Shown piece by piece: positions 17,474-26,390 of a DNA stretch of 64,000 nucleotides (its first letter is position 1; each line of letters opens with the position of its first letter). Under the pieces are notes generated by a model. That model did no database searches and had not been told where the DNA came from. It was given only the letters and a program-made list of their open reading frames with translations. The DNA comes from Luteibacter mycovicinus (GTDB taxonomy: Bacteria; Pseudomonadota; Gammaproteobacteria; Xanthomonadales; Rhodanobacteraceae). The stretch spans positions 4,458,001 to 4,522,000 of the forward strand of contig NZ_JQNL01000001.1 in assembly GCF_000745235.1 (NCBI RefSeq), given 5' to 3'. Made by a program: the position numbers and the translations under genes.

Positions 17474-18772
17474 TCAATGCAACTTCACCGGCGGCAGCGT
17501 CGTGTTCCGCAGCCAGTCCGCCAGCCACAGTGCCGTCGCACGGGGCCAGCCGTGCAGCGTCGCGCGATGCCTCTGCTGCAGTGACACGTACACCAGCTTC
17601 GCCAGCCAGCCGCGCATCGGGATCACCGACGTATGGCGGCCCGACGGCAATTCGCCGGTCGCCTGGCGTACGCCCAGGGAGACGAGCGTTCCCTTCGAAT
17701 GGAAGACGAACGCTGCGGGTGTTTCGCCTCGCGATACCTTGATCAGCGCGTCCGACAGATACGTCGCCTGCTGATGCGCGGCCTGTGCCGTCGGCGGCAC
17801 GCTGCCTCCGTCGGGCGTGGCGGTGAACGCGCAGTCGCCGAGAGCGTAGATACCCTCGACGCCCTTCGCCGCGAGGTGCTCATCGACCACGATGCGCCGG
17901 TCGCGCGACAGCTCGAAATGGCCGAGGCCCTTGACCATGTCATGCCCGGTGACACCCGCGGCCCAGACCTTGATGTCGCAGGGAATGACGCTGCCATCGG
18001 ACAGGTGGAAAGCGTCATTCTCGACGGCGTTGACGCCGACGCCAAGGCGCAGGTTGACCTTCATGCGCTCCAGGATCTGCTGCGCGGAAGCCGACGTGTC
18101 CGGATCCACGGCGGGCAGCACGCGTGGCGCCATATCCATCAGGGTGACGTCGAGTTTCGCGGCGGAATCCAGGCCGCCATAGCGATGCATGTCGTTGAAG
18201 GCGTGGTGCAGCTCGGCCGCGAGCTCGACACCGGTGGCGCCCGCGCCGACGATGCCGACGCGGATGCGCTTTTCCGGGTCGCCCGCGCTGCGCAGCGCGA
18301 GGGCCAGGATTTTCCGGCGTAACGCGATGGCCTGGGCCGGGCTGTCGAGCATGTCGCAGTTCTCGAGCACGCCGGGCGTGCCGAAGTCGTTCACGCGGCT
18401 GCCGAACGCCAGCACCAGGGTGTCGTAGGTCAGGCTCCGCGGTGGCAGGATCAGCTCGTCCGTGTTGGGCAGGTGCACCGCTTCGAGGTCGATCGTTTTT
18501 TCCGCGGCGTTCAGGCCCAGCAGGGCCCCCGGTTCGAAGCGATAACCATGCGCCTGCGCGTGCGCAAGAAAAGGCACCGCTTCTTCGCCGTCGCCCAGCA
18601 GGCCGGCGGCAAGCTCGTGCAATCGCGGCTTCCAGAAATGGCTGGAATCGCGGTCGACGAGCGCGACATCGAAGGCCTGGCTCTTGCCCAGCCGGGTGGC
18701 CAGTTCGATGCCGGCGGCACCGCCGCCGACGATCACGACGCGATGTGCGCCGGGCCGCTTGGTTGAGTTCAT
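17474..18772 (-). CDS. ndh: Type II NADH dehydrogenase (NDH-2)
   Basis: This 432-aa single-subunit flavoenzyme oxidises NADH and passes electrons to quinone at the inner membrane without pumping protons. The FAD site is VVIVGGGAAGIELATRL (about 12-29), the NADH site is RVGIVGAGATGVELAAEL (mid-protein), and the quinone/FAD-side motif is YALGDCA. The C-terminal 60 residues are hydrophobic and Trp-rich (RGWLAKLVYVSL and WPRATALWLADWL), fitting membrane attachment. Start at 18772 with GGAGAC about 8 bases upstream. It is divergent from the arginyl-tRNA synthetase and near an FNR-type oxygen sensor, a plausible regulator, though I found no FNR box in the 190-base gap. Confidence 0.88.
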   Translation of the reverse strand: MNSTKRPGAHRVVIVGGGAAGIELATRLGKSQAFDVALVDRDSSHFWKPRLHELAAGLLGDGEEAVPFLAHAQAHGYRFEPGALLGLNAAEKTIDLEAVHLPNTDELILPPRSLTYDTLVLAFGSRVNDFGTPGVLENCDMLDSPAQAIALRRKILALALRSAGDPEKRIRVGIVGAGATGVELAAELHHAFNDMHRYGGLDSAAKLDVTLMDMAPRVLPAVDPDTSASAQQILERMKVNLRLGVGVNAVENDAFHLSDGSVIPCDIKVWAAGVTGHDMVKGLGHFELSRDRRIVVDEHLAAKGVEGIYALGDCAFTATPDGGSVPPTAQAAHQQATYLSDALIKVSRGETPAAFVFHSKGTLVSLGVRQATGELPSGRHTSVIPMRGWLAKLVYVSLQQRHRATLHGWPRATALWLADWLRNTTLPPVKLH

Positions 18773-18962
18773 TGAGAAGTCTCCGTATCAGTCTGAAACG
18801 AGCATACCCAGCGTATCGTTCGCGGCTTGCGAAGACCCACCGTGTCGTGTAAACAAAGCGCATGTCCCCGCGCATCCTTCTCCGACGACGAATCGCCCAG
18901 CTCGCACTGAGCTGAGCCGACGGCGCGCCTTGCGCCGCCTTTCATCGTCCCTGGAGAAACCC

Positions 18963-20723
18963 ATGTGCCTGTCCCCGGCGTCGCGGATCGACGTCCTGCT
19001 TACCGCTGCCTTCCTGTCGCTCGACCTGCCTGCGGCTCTCGCCAGGGCGGTGCCTGCCACACGCCCGGACCTCGGCGATTTTCAGTGCAACGGCGCGCTT
19101 GCTGCCGCGGCGCTCGTCGGCCGGACGGGGCGCGCCATCGCGGAAGACATTGCCGCGTACCTGCGCCAGGAACCGGCTTTTGCCGAGGTTAGCGTTGCCG
19201 GTCCGGGTTTCATCAACCTGCGGCTATCCGCCGCGTTCATCGCGCAGGGTCTTGACGCCGTGGCCGCGGATGACCGGCTGGGTATTCCGGATGAAGGCCG
19301 TGCGCGGCGTGTCGTGCTCGACTTCGGTGGTCCCAACGTCGCGAAACCGCTGCACGTAGGGCATTTGCGCTCCCTCGTGCTTGGCGAGAGCCTGCGGCGC
19401 ATTCATGCGGCACTGGGCTGGTCGACGCATGCGGATGCGCATCTCGGTGACTGGGGCTTGCAGATGGGCATGTTGAGCGCGGCGATACGCCGCACGGACC
19501 CGACCCTGGCGTTCTTCGATTCCGAGGCGGTGGCACCGTTTCCCGCGACCGCGCCGGTCACGCTCCGTGAACTCGAACGTCTCTATCCCGAAGCCGCCGC
19601 GGCGTGCCGGGAGGACCCTGGCCGGATGGCTGAAGCCCGCGCGGATACGGCGGCCTTACAGGCGGGCGATCCGGGACTCATGGCGTTATGGCGCTCGTTG
19701 CGTGCGCTCAGCCTGAGCTCTCAGGTAGCCGACTTCGAGCAACTGGGCGTGCGCTTCGACGCTCTGAATGGCGAGAGCGACGTGCGGGATGCGATCGCGC
19801 CGCTGGTCGCCCGGCTGCGGTCGTGCGGTGTCGCGACAGCAAGTGAGGGCGCCGTGGTCATTGAAGTCGCCGAGCCCACGGACAGCTCGCCGGTGCCGCC
19901 GTTGCTGCTGGCAAAGAGCGACGGCGCCGCCCTTTATGCGACCACCGATCTGGCAACGCTCGAGGCTCGTGCGTCGGTGCCGGGGTTGGCGCGTGTCGTA
20001 TACGTCGTCGATCAACGGCAGGCACTGCATTTCGAGCAGGTCTTCCGCGCGGCGCACAAGGCAGGCATCGCCCGGGGTGTCGAACTGGTCCACGCCGGTT
20101 TCGGCACGGTGAACGCGCCAGACGGCAAACCTTTCAAAACCCGCTCGGGCGGTGTGGCGCGGTTGGCCGAACTGCTGGACGACGCCGTCGCCCGCGCCGC
20201 GGAGCGCCTTTCCTCTTCCGGCTACGGCATGGACCTGGACGGTGCGCAACGCGAGACGCTCACGCGCCAGGTGGGCGTCGCCGCCGTGAAGTTCGCCGAT
20301 CTGTCGGGGGATCGTCTCTCGGGGTATGTCTTCGACCCCGGGCGCATGGTCGCGTTCGAGGGGCGCACGGGTCCGTACCTGCAATACGCCTGCGTGCGCC
20401 TGCGGTCGTTGCTCGCCAGGGCCGCCGGTGAGGTCGTGGGGCCCGCGCAGGCGTCGGCGCCGGTGGAGCGCGACCTCGCGCTGCATTGCCTGTCATTCGG
20501 TGACACGGTGTCGGAAGCCGCCCGGCTGTATCAACCCGGCGTACTTGCGGCTTACGCGTATACGCTCGCCCAGCACTTCAGCCGGTTCTATGGCGAGTGC
20601 CCGGTGCGGGCCGAGCCAGATCCGGCCACGCGCGCTTCGCGGCTGGCCCTCTGCGTGCTGACCGAACGCGTGCTTACCCGCTGCCTCGACCTGCTGGGTA
20701 TCGACGTGCCGCTGCGGATGTAG
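18963..20723 (+). CDS. argS: Arginyl-tRNA synthetase
   Basis: This 586-aa class I enzyme charges tRNA-Arg. It has the N-terminal additional domain (VAGPGFINLRLS), the HIGH-like HVGHLRS motif, GDWGLQMGML, and FKTRSGG in the place of KMSKS, as in E. coli-type ArgS. The anticodon-binding C-terminus includes RTGPYLQYACVRLRSLL and ends LLGIDVPLRM. The start at 18963 follows GGAGAA; the frame stays open further upstream but without support. After HVGHLRS the sequence reads SLVLGESLRRI, where many bacterial enzymes have STIIGDA, so this may be a divergent or second copy. It is followed 93 bases later by the FNR regulator. Confidence 0.9.
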   Translation: MCLSPASRIDVLLTAAFLSLDLPAALARAVPATRPDLGDFQCNGALAAAALVGRTGRAIAEDIAAYLRQEPAFAEVSVAGPGFINLRLSAAFIAQGLDAVAADDRLGIPDEGRARRVVLDFGGPNVAKPLHVGHLRSLVLGESLRRIHAALGWSTHADAHLGDWGLQMGMLSAAIRRTDPTLAFFDSEAVAPFPATAPVTLRELERLYPEAAAACREDPGRMAEARADTAALQAGDPGLMALWRSLRALSLSSQVADFEQLGVRFDALNGESDVRDAIAPLVARLRSCGVATASEGAVVIEVAEPTDSSPVPPLLLAKSDGAALYATTDLATLEARASVPGLARVVYVVDQRQALHFEQVFRAAHKAGIARGVELVHAGFGTVNAPDGKPFKTRSGGVARLAELLDDAVARAAERLSSSGYGMDLDGAQRETLTRQVGVAAVKFADLSGDRLSGYVFDPGRMVAFEGRTGPYLQYACVRLRSLLARAAGEVVGPAQASAPVERDLALHCLSFGDTVSEAARLYQPGVLAAYAYTLAQHFSRFYGECPVRAEPDPATRASRLALCVLTERVLTRCLDLLGIDVPLRM

Positions 20724-20816
20724 GAGGACCTATCGTCGCAGGCACCGCGCATCCGGCCTCCCCACACGCGCGCGCCTGTTACCGTCCGTTCGACCTATCG
20801 CATCGGGGTAACTGAG

Positions 20817-21593
20817 ATGACCGAGTTGCACGACGTCGCCACGCGCCACGGCTGCGTGGCCTGTGGGCTGCACGACGTCTGCCTGCCCGCCGGTATCGAG
20901 GGCGAGGCGCTCGCGCGCGTCGACCGCATGACCCGGGACCGCCGCACGCTGGTCCGGGGCGAGCCGCTGTTTCGTCAGGGCGAGGTGTTCCACTCGCTTT
21001 ACGTCCTCCGGTCGGGCGCGACGCGCAGCACCATCGCCGACGCCGAAGGCGTGCATCAGGTCATCGGCTTCGGGTCGCCGGGCGATATTCTCGGCGTGGA
21101 CGGGCTGCTCGACGAGGCGTACCGGACCGAGGCGATCGCGCTGGAGCGCAGCACGCTGTGCGAGGTACCGTTTGCCCGGATGGAAGCGGCTCTGACCGAA
21201 GTGCCGTCGTTGCACCGGCGCATGTTGCGCGTACTCAGCGGCGAGGTCGCCGCCGATCAGGATCATCTCGTGGCGATGGGACGTCAGTCGGCTGTCGAAC
21301 GCGTCGCCTTGTTCGTGCACGGTCTGGTCGAGAAGCAGGGCAGGTTGTCGCGGCAGGGCGATTGGCTGCGGCTGTCGATGTCACGTGCGGACATCGCCAA
21401 TTACCTTGGTCTTGCCGTGGAAACCGTGAGTCGTGCGTTGGGGCGCATGGAGGAGACGGGGATGCTGCAGGCCAGTGGTCGCACGCTGCGCATCCTCGAC
21501 CGCGCGATGCTGTCGGCGATGGTTTCCGCGGCGCCCTTGCGATCGCAGGAAAAACTGACCGCGATCAGGAAACGCGCGGCAATGAATTCCTAA
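20817..21593 (+). CDS. fnr: FNR-type oxygen-sensing transcription regulator
   Basis: This 258-aa Crp/Fnr-family regulator has Cys13, Cys16, Cys22 and Cys115. The spacings 3, 6 and 93 are identical to those of the four [4Fe-4S] ligands of E. coli FNR (20, 23, 29, 122), so it should sense oxygen through an iron-sulfur cluster. The cyclic-nucleotide-like domain is followed by a helix-turn-helix with ETVSRAL, the E-x-x-S-R contact set that reads TTGAT half-sites. It lies upstream of ompW by 49 bases; in enterobacteria ompW responds to FNR, so the pairing is functionally sensible (inference). Confidence 0.92.
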   Translation: MTELHDVATRHGCVACGLHDVCLPAGIEGEALARVDRMTRDRRTLVRGEPLFRQGEVFHSLYVLRSGATRSTIADAEGVHQVIGFGSPGDILGVDGLLDEAYRTEAIALERSTLCEVPFARMEAALTEVPSLHRRMLRVLSGEVAADQDHLVAMGRQSAVERVALFVHGLVEKQGRLSRQGDWLRLSMSRADIANYLGLAVETVSRALGRMEETGMLQASGRTLRILDRAMLSAMVSAAPLRSQEKLTAIRKRAAMNS

Positions 21594-21604
21594 CCTTTGT
21601 CTGC

Positions 21605-21620
21605 CGACCGGTTGCGGTCG
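21605..21620 (+). promoter_or_regulatory. Short hairpin just upstream of ompW
   Basis: CGACCG (21605-21610) pairs with CGGTCG (21615-21620) around GTTG, 10 bases before the AAGGAG of ompW. It is a weak attenuator or processing hairpin at best. Confidence 0.35.
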
Positions 21621-21642
21621 GGACAGAATGAAGGAGTTTTCC

Positions 21643-22260
21643 GTGCGTAACCTGAAGAACGTCGCCATCGCCGGCCTGCTGTGTATGGCTCCTGTCACCG
21701 GTGCGATCGCCCAGTCCGTCGATAATCCCTGGATCCTGCACATTGGAGCCCATGTCGTCGACCCGCGCTCCGACAACGGCCACCTCGCGGGCATGAAGGC
21801 CAGTGTGGGCAGCAGCACGCGTCCGACGCTGAGCCTCGAATACCTGTTCACTCCCGAATGGAGCGTCGACGTGCTCGCTGCCGTGCCGTTCCAGCACAGC
21901 GTCCGCCTCAACGGGCAGCGTGCCGCCACCGTGAAGCAGTTGCCGCCGACGGTCGGCGTGAACTATCACTTTCTCGCGGGTCGCCCGGTGTCGCCCTTCG
22001 TTGGCGTCGGCGTGAACTACACGCGCTTCTTCGACACGAAGGGTCGCGGCGCCTTGCAGGGCGCCAACGTCGACCTCGACAGCAGCTGGGGCATCGCGTG
22101 GCACGGTGGCGTCGATATCACGCTGGACCCGCGCTGGACTCTGACGCTCGACGCCCGTTACATGGACATCGATTCAAAGGTGAAGGTCGGCGGGGCCTCG
22201 GTGGGTACCGCGCACATCGACCCGTGGGTATATGGCTTCAGCTTTGGGTATCACTTCTGA
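21643..22260 (+). CDS. ompW: OmpW-family outer-membrane beta-barrel
   Basis: This 205-aa protein is predicted to form the small eight-stranded OmpW barrel, a hydrophobic-solute channel or stress protein. I choose the GTG at 21643 because AAGGAG lies 6 bases upstream and the protein then starts directly with a signal peptide (NLKNVAIAGLLCMAPVTG, cleavage after AIAQ). The in-frame ATG at 21628 would place the ribosome site inside the gene. The mature part has family features: WILHIGAHVVDP, TLSLEYLFTPEWSVDVLAA, PFVGVGVNYTRF and a C-terminal FGYHF. It is probably co-transcribed with fnr. Confidence 0.88.
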   Translation: MRNLKNVAIAGLLCMAPVTGAIAQSVDNPWILHIGAHVVDPRSDNGHLAGMKASVGSSTRPTLSLEYLFTPEWSVDVLAAVPFQHSVRLNGQRAATVKQLPPTVGVNYHFLAGRPVSPFVGVGVNYTRFFDTKGRGALQGANVDLDSSWGIAWHGGVDITLDPRWTLTLDARYMDIDSKVKVGGASVGTAHIDPWVYGFSFGYHF

Positions 22261-22332
22261 CGGCAAGATCCGGATGGCTGGCGAGTCCAGGCCGCGAGCA
22301 CCATGGATTCATTCCCACACCGGAGTGAATCC

Positions 22333-22803
22333 ATGTCGTTTCGAATCAGTGGTCTCGATCCCGCACCTTTCCAGTCCCTCTACGGCCTTGATGACCGATC
22401 ACTCGAGGCGCGCAACGCCTTACGCGTTATCGCCGGCGATGACACCGGGTACCCTGAACGCATCGAACTTCGAGCCGCGCGCAAGGGCGAGGCGCTGATC
22501 CTCCTGAACTACGTTCACCAGCCCGCGCCGGGGCCCTATCGCGCGAGCCATGCCATCTTCGTCCGTGAGGGCGCGACGGTCGCTTATGACGCCGTGGACG
22601 AGGTTCCCGACGTGATCCGCACGCGGCATATCTCGTTGCGCGCCTTCGACGAGCGAGGGCATATCGCCGATGCGCTTCTCGTACCGGGTACCGCGGTTGA
22701 AGAGGCGGTGGAACGCCTCTTCAACCGCGGCGCGGTGCGCTACATCCATGCGCATTACGCGGCTTACGGGTGCTATGCCGCGCGGATCGATCGCGTCGGA
22801 TAA
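22333..22803 (+). CDS. DUF1203-type protein
   Basis: This 156-aa soluble protein starts at 22333 with GGAGTGA upstream (the open frame begins 10 codons earlier). Features such as ERIELRAARKGEALILLNYV and the ending RYIHAHYAAYGCYAARI match my memory of the DUF1203 family, whose function is unknown. It is cytoplasmic with no membrane segment. Its stop is 7 bases from the stop of the convergent TonB receptor. Confidence 0.7.
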   Translation: MSFRISGLDPAPFQSLYGLDDRSLEARNALRVIAGDDTGYPERIELRAARKGEALILLNYVHQPAPGPYRASHAIFVREGATVAYDAVDEVPDVIRTRHISLRAFDERGHIADALLVPGTAVEEAVERLFNRGAVRYIHAHYAAYGCYAARIDRVG

Positions 22804-22810
22804 GCGAAGA

Positions 22811-25756
22811 TCAGAGCTTGTAGTTGAGCCCGAACATCACCGTCCGCCCGTACGTATCGAACTCCAGCGGGCGTGCGACCTTCACGTTGTTCGGCAACGC
22901 GGCGATCTGCTGCGTCTTCATCGGCGAATCGGTCAGGTTGTTGACCTGAAGAAGAATCGACAGCCCGTTCCATGTGCCATGGTCGAAGGCGTAGCCGAGC
23001 TGCAGGTCGGTCTGCTTGTCCGCCAGCACCTGGGTGTATCCCAGCTGGTCGAACAGGGCGACGGCCTCACCGGTAAACGAAGAGCGGTAACGTTCCGCCA
23101 CGCGCACCGACCAGCCGTATTTCTCGTAGTACAGGGCCAGGTTGGCGACTTTGCGGGACAAACCGGGCAGGGTCGACGGGCTGCCCGGGATGCTCGACAC
23201 GGCGCTGACCGGCAGGGTGCTGTTGGTCAGCGAGAAATTGGCCTGCACGCCGAAGCCGTCGAGGGCCGGGGTGACGAGACCGCCTTCCAGCGACCCGGAC
23301 AGTTCCAGGCCCTGCATCTTGCCGCCGGTGCCATTTTCCGGGCGTGTGAACGAGCCGATGGTGCTGGTCGGCGTGAGCGTCGGGTTGTCGTTGACGTAAC
23401 GCGAGAAGTCGTAATCCAGCGTGGTCTGGTTGTAGATGTAATTCAGCAGATTCTTGTTGAACACCGCCGCCGCGACGTAGCTTGCGGTGCCGAAGTATTT
23501 TTCCCATGACAGATCCGCACCCACCGCGATATACGGCTTGAGCTTCGGGTTGCCGCCGCTGCCGGACCAGAGCACCTGACCCGCGCCGGGACCGTCGAGG
23601 ACTTCCGCAACGCCCGCCGAGGTGGCGACCTTTTCGTCGTCGATGCGTCCGCGCGCCATGGTCTTGGCCAGGCCGAAACGCAGGAACTGCTTGTCGGCGA
23701 TCTCGGCGGCAAGGTTGAGGCTGGGCAGGATCTTGCTGTATTTCGCGCCATCGGAGATGCGGCCGACCAGCGTGTTGCCGTTGGTCTGGAGGGCCTCCGA
23801 CGACTGATCGGTCTTCACGCCCTGCACGCCGACGTTGCCGCGCAGCGGAATGTCGCCCAGATGCGTGTCGATATTGAACTTGACGTAGGCGACAGGGACT
23901 TTCTCTTCGACCGAATAGTTGCGACTCCAGTCCGATTGACCGTTGCGCTGGGTCTTGTAGTACTGGCTGTTGAGGGCCTGCAATACGTCGTAGTTGACGA
24001 CGCCGGGAAAGCCGCCATAGCTCAGATCGGTGATGCCGCTGAGCGCGGACGGATCGATGGGAGCCGCGAAACCGGGCAGGTAATCGGCCGACGTCGATCC
24101 GTTACCGTTGAGCCAGGCAAAGTACACGTCGGCCTGCTTGGTCTTCTTGCGATCGGAGTAGTTCACGCCGATGTTGACGTCGCTGAAGATCCAGCCCACG
24201 GGATGGCTCACCTCGAGGCGGAACGCCTTGATCGTGTCCTTCTGCTTGTCGAACTCTTCGCGGCCGTCATAGCCGTAGTTGTTGGGATCGGTGAAGAACA
24301 TCGCCGAGGGATCGGCGAAATTCACCCCGGGACGAAAATCCGGAAAGTGCTCGTGGATCGGCGTAGCGAAATCGGTCGACGATGTCGCCTGATCCGGAAG
24401 GCCGGCGAACAGGTAGGCGTCGTGCAGGTCCTTCTTCGCGCTGGAATAAGACAGATCGGCCGTGAGGGCCCAGCCGTTGCCGAAGTCGTACTGGTTGTTC
24501 CAGCCCGCGGAGAAGAGCTTGTCGTGTTCTTTCGTGTAGTCGTTCTGCAGGATCGACTTGAGGCCGTCGATGTGGCCGGTAGTAACGATCGGATAGGGCA
24601 GTGCGGGGACCACGCCCACGTTCGAATACGAGACGTTGTCGTAAGGGCTGCTCGACCACTGCGCACCATTGAGGTACGTCTTCTGATTGAACGTCGAGTA
24701 GTACAGATCGATCGTGGAGTGATAGTGGTCGTCCGGAGCCCACTCGAGCACGGTCATCAGGCCGTTACGCAGCTGGTTCTCCGATTTTGCACGCAACTGC
24801 GCGCCTTCCTGAGAAAGCACGTTGTCCGGCAAGCCTGGTGTATGCGGCGCGCCCCAGTTGTTCTCCGCGCCCTGCGATCCATTGTTGAGACTCCACCACC
24901 ACGCCTGATACTGCTTTTCCTGTACGGGCGAATCCAGCTGCGCGAAGCCGACCGCCAGTCCGAGCGTGTGGTCGAAGTACTGGTCGATATACGAGAAGCT
25001 GACGCGATGACCCGCATCGCCCACGCCGGAGCCGTGATTGAGGCTGCCGTTGGAATTGGTCTCCCCGCGCACGTTGGCGGCGAACGTCCGCTTCGGCAGA
25101 TCCAGCGGCTTGATCGTGTGCAGATCGACGGTGCCGGAGAGGCCCTGGCCGATGAGGCTCGCATCCGGTGTCTTGTAGACGGCGGCGCCGCTGATCAGTT
25201 CGGACGGATACTGGTCGAAATCGACACCACGGTTTTCGCCGATCGTCGCTTGCTCGCGGCCGTTCAGCGTGGTGCCGGCGAAGTCGGGCGACAGGCCGCG
25301 AATGGAGATCTGGTTCGCGCGGCCATCCACACGCTGCGTCGCGAGGCCGGACAGGCGCGCCAGACTCTCGGCGATGCTGCTGTCGGGAAGCTTGCCGATG
25401 TCCTCGGCGGAGATCGCTTCGATGATGTTGTCCGAATTGAGCTTGGCCTTGAGTGCGCTCTGGATGCTGCCCTGAATACCCGTAACGACCACCGCGTCGA
25501 GGTTGCTTGCGGCATCCGGATTGGCGGCGCGTTTTTCCTTGTCGCTCTGCGGAGCCTGCGCGGCGGTAGCTGGCGTGGCTGCCGGCTTCGTGGCGGCCTT
25601 TACGGCTGGCTTCGCCGTATCCTGCGCCGTGGGCGTTTGCTCCTGGGCGGTGGCGATGCCGCCGCACAGCAGCGAGAGCGCGGCGGCGCATGCGACGGCC
25701 AATGGCCGGCGTGGGGTGGCGGGCACGGCACGGCCCTGCGTCTGTCGACGATTCAT
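22811..25756 (-). CDS. TonB-dependent outer-membrane receptor
   Basis: This 981-aa protein is an active importer of the Xanthomonas/Caulobacter type. It has a signal peptide (to about residue 35), an Ala/Pro/Lys-rich stretch, then the plug (LDAVVVTGIQGSIQSAL, DIGKLPDSSIAESLARL, QISIRGLSPDF) and a 22-strand-type barrel ending RTVMFGLNYKL. This subgroup usually takes up carbohydrates. The start at 25756 has a weak AGGG upstream; 12 more codons upstream are open. It is divergent from a second TonB receptor with a GH35 operon, so it may serve related glycans (inference). Confidence 0.92.
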   Translation of the reverse strand: MNRRQTQGRAVPATPRRPLAVACAAALSLLCGGIATAQEQTPTAQDTAKPAVKAATKPAATPATAAQAPQSDKEKRAANPDAASNLDAVVVTGIQGSIQSALKAKLNSDNIIEAISAEDIGKLPDSSIAESLARLSGLATQRVDGRANQISIRGLSPDFAGTTLNGREQATIGENRGVDFDQYPSELISGAAVYKTPDASLIGQGLSGTVDLHTIKPLDLPKRTFAANVRGETNSNGSLNHGSGVGDAGHRVSFSYIDQYFDHTLGLAVGFAQLDSPVQEKQYQAWWWSLNNGSQGAENNWGAPHTPGLPDNVLSQEGAQLRAKSENQLRNGLMTVLEWAPDDHYHSTIDLYYSTFNQKTYLNGAQWSSSPYDNVSYSNVGVVPALPYPIVTTGHIDGLKSILQNDYTKEHDKLFSAGWNNQYDFGNGWALTADLSYSSAKKDLHDAYLFAGLPDQATSSTDFATPIHEHFPDFRPGVNFADPSAMFFTDPNNYGYDGREEFDKQKDTIKAFRLEVSHPVGWIFSDVNIGVNYSDRKKTKQADVYFAWLNGNGSTSADYLPGFAAPIDPSALSGITDLSYGGFPGVVNYDVLQALNSQYYKTQRNGQSDWSRNYSVEEKVPVAYVKFNIDTHLGDIPLRGNVGVQGVKTDQSSEALQTNGNTLVGRISDGAKYSKILPSLNLAAEIADKQFLRFGLAKTMARGRIDDEKVATSAGVAEVLDGPGAGQVLWSGSGGNPKLKPYIAVGADLSWEKYFGTASYVAAAVFNKNLLNYIYNQTTLDYDFSRYVNDNPTLTPTSTIGSFTRPENGTGGKMQGLELSGSLEGGLVTPALDGFGVQANFSLTNSTLPVSAVSSIPGSPSTLPGLSRKVANLALYYEKYGWSVRVAERYRSSFTGEAVALFDQLGYTQVLADKQTDLQLGYAFDHGTWNGLSILLQVNNLTDSPMKTQQIAALPNNVKVARPLEFDTYGRTVMFGLNYKL

Positions 25757-26390
25757 CGAGATCCCTGCGATTACGTTGAGTGAGCGGCGCACCCCTGTTC
25801 ACGCCGCCGCGCGAGAATGCGCGCCCCTTGCGTCGGTGTCATCGTGCGTCGCAGCAGAATCCTGCGGCCTGGTTCATCCGGACGCAAAGTCTCGTGGTGC
25901 GTTGCAATAGGCGTACGTCTATGCATTTTTGGCCGTTGACGCCCTTTTTACAGTGCGCTATATGTTGCTCCACGCGGTGCGTTCGACGAACGTCATACCG
26001 CGTATTCCTCCGGCATCCTTGGGGTATGCCGGCACGCAGCTCGCGATGAATGACGGACAGACCGCTACGATGCGTCGCCCCGATTCCAATCAGAACGCCA
26101 GCTGCGCCTTCGCAGGTCGTCCGTTCGTGCATGTGAGGGCCGATGGCCTTCCGATCCTCGCGCGAAACAAACTCAGCGCCCTGCGTTCCCGCGGCAAGTG
26201 TGTCGCCGGCTACTCGCCCCCGCAAACCTCCCTCTGATCGTCCGACCAAACTGATCGGCACGTTCACCCGTCCGTCGTGATGTCGACGCATGCCCGCTGA
26301 CGCGAGCGTGCACGAGCCTCCATGTCCGGACCGCGCGACGAACCCGCTGGTCAGCCTTTTTTCAGAGCACTTTCGGGGTGGGGGTGGATC
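25757..26390. other. Divergent intergenic region between two TonB receptors (634 bp)
   Basis: Contains a good sigma-70-like promoter on the plus strand (listed separately), leaving a 5' leader of about 420 bases before the receptor start. A short frame at 25929-26237 has no recognisable protein content. No regulator operator was found. Confidence 0.5.
25936..25964 (+). promoter_or_regulatory. Candidate sigma-70 promoter for the GH35 operon
   Basis: TTGACG (25936-25941), a 17-base spacer and TATATG (25959-25964) form a near-consensus promoter pointing to the TonB receptor and glycosidase operon. The expected start is near 25971, implying a long leader. Confidence 0.5.

Noticed and set aside
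25929..26237. 102-codon plus-strand frame in the divergent TonB gap
   Set aside because: It starts on top of the promoter candidate, lacks a ribosome site and has no protein-like pattern.
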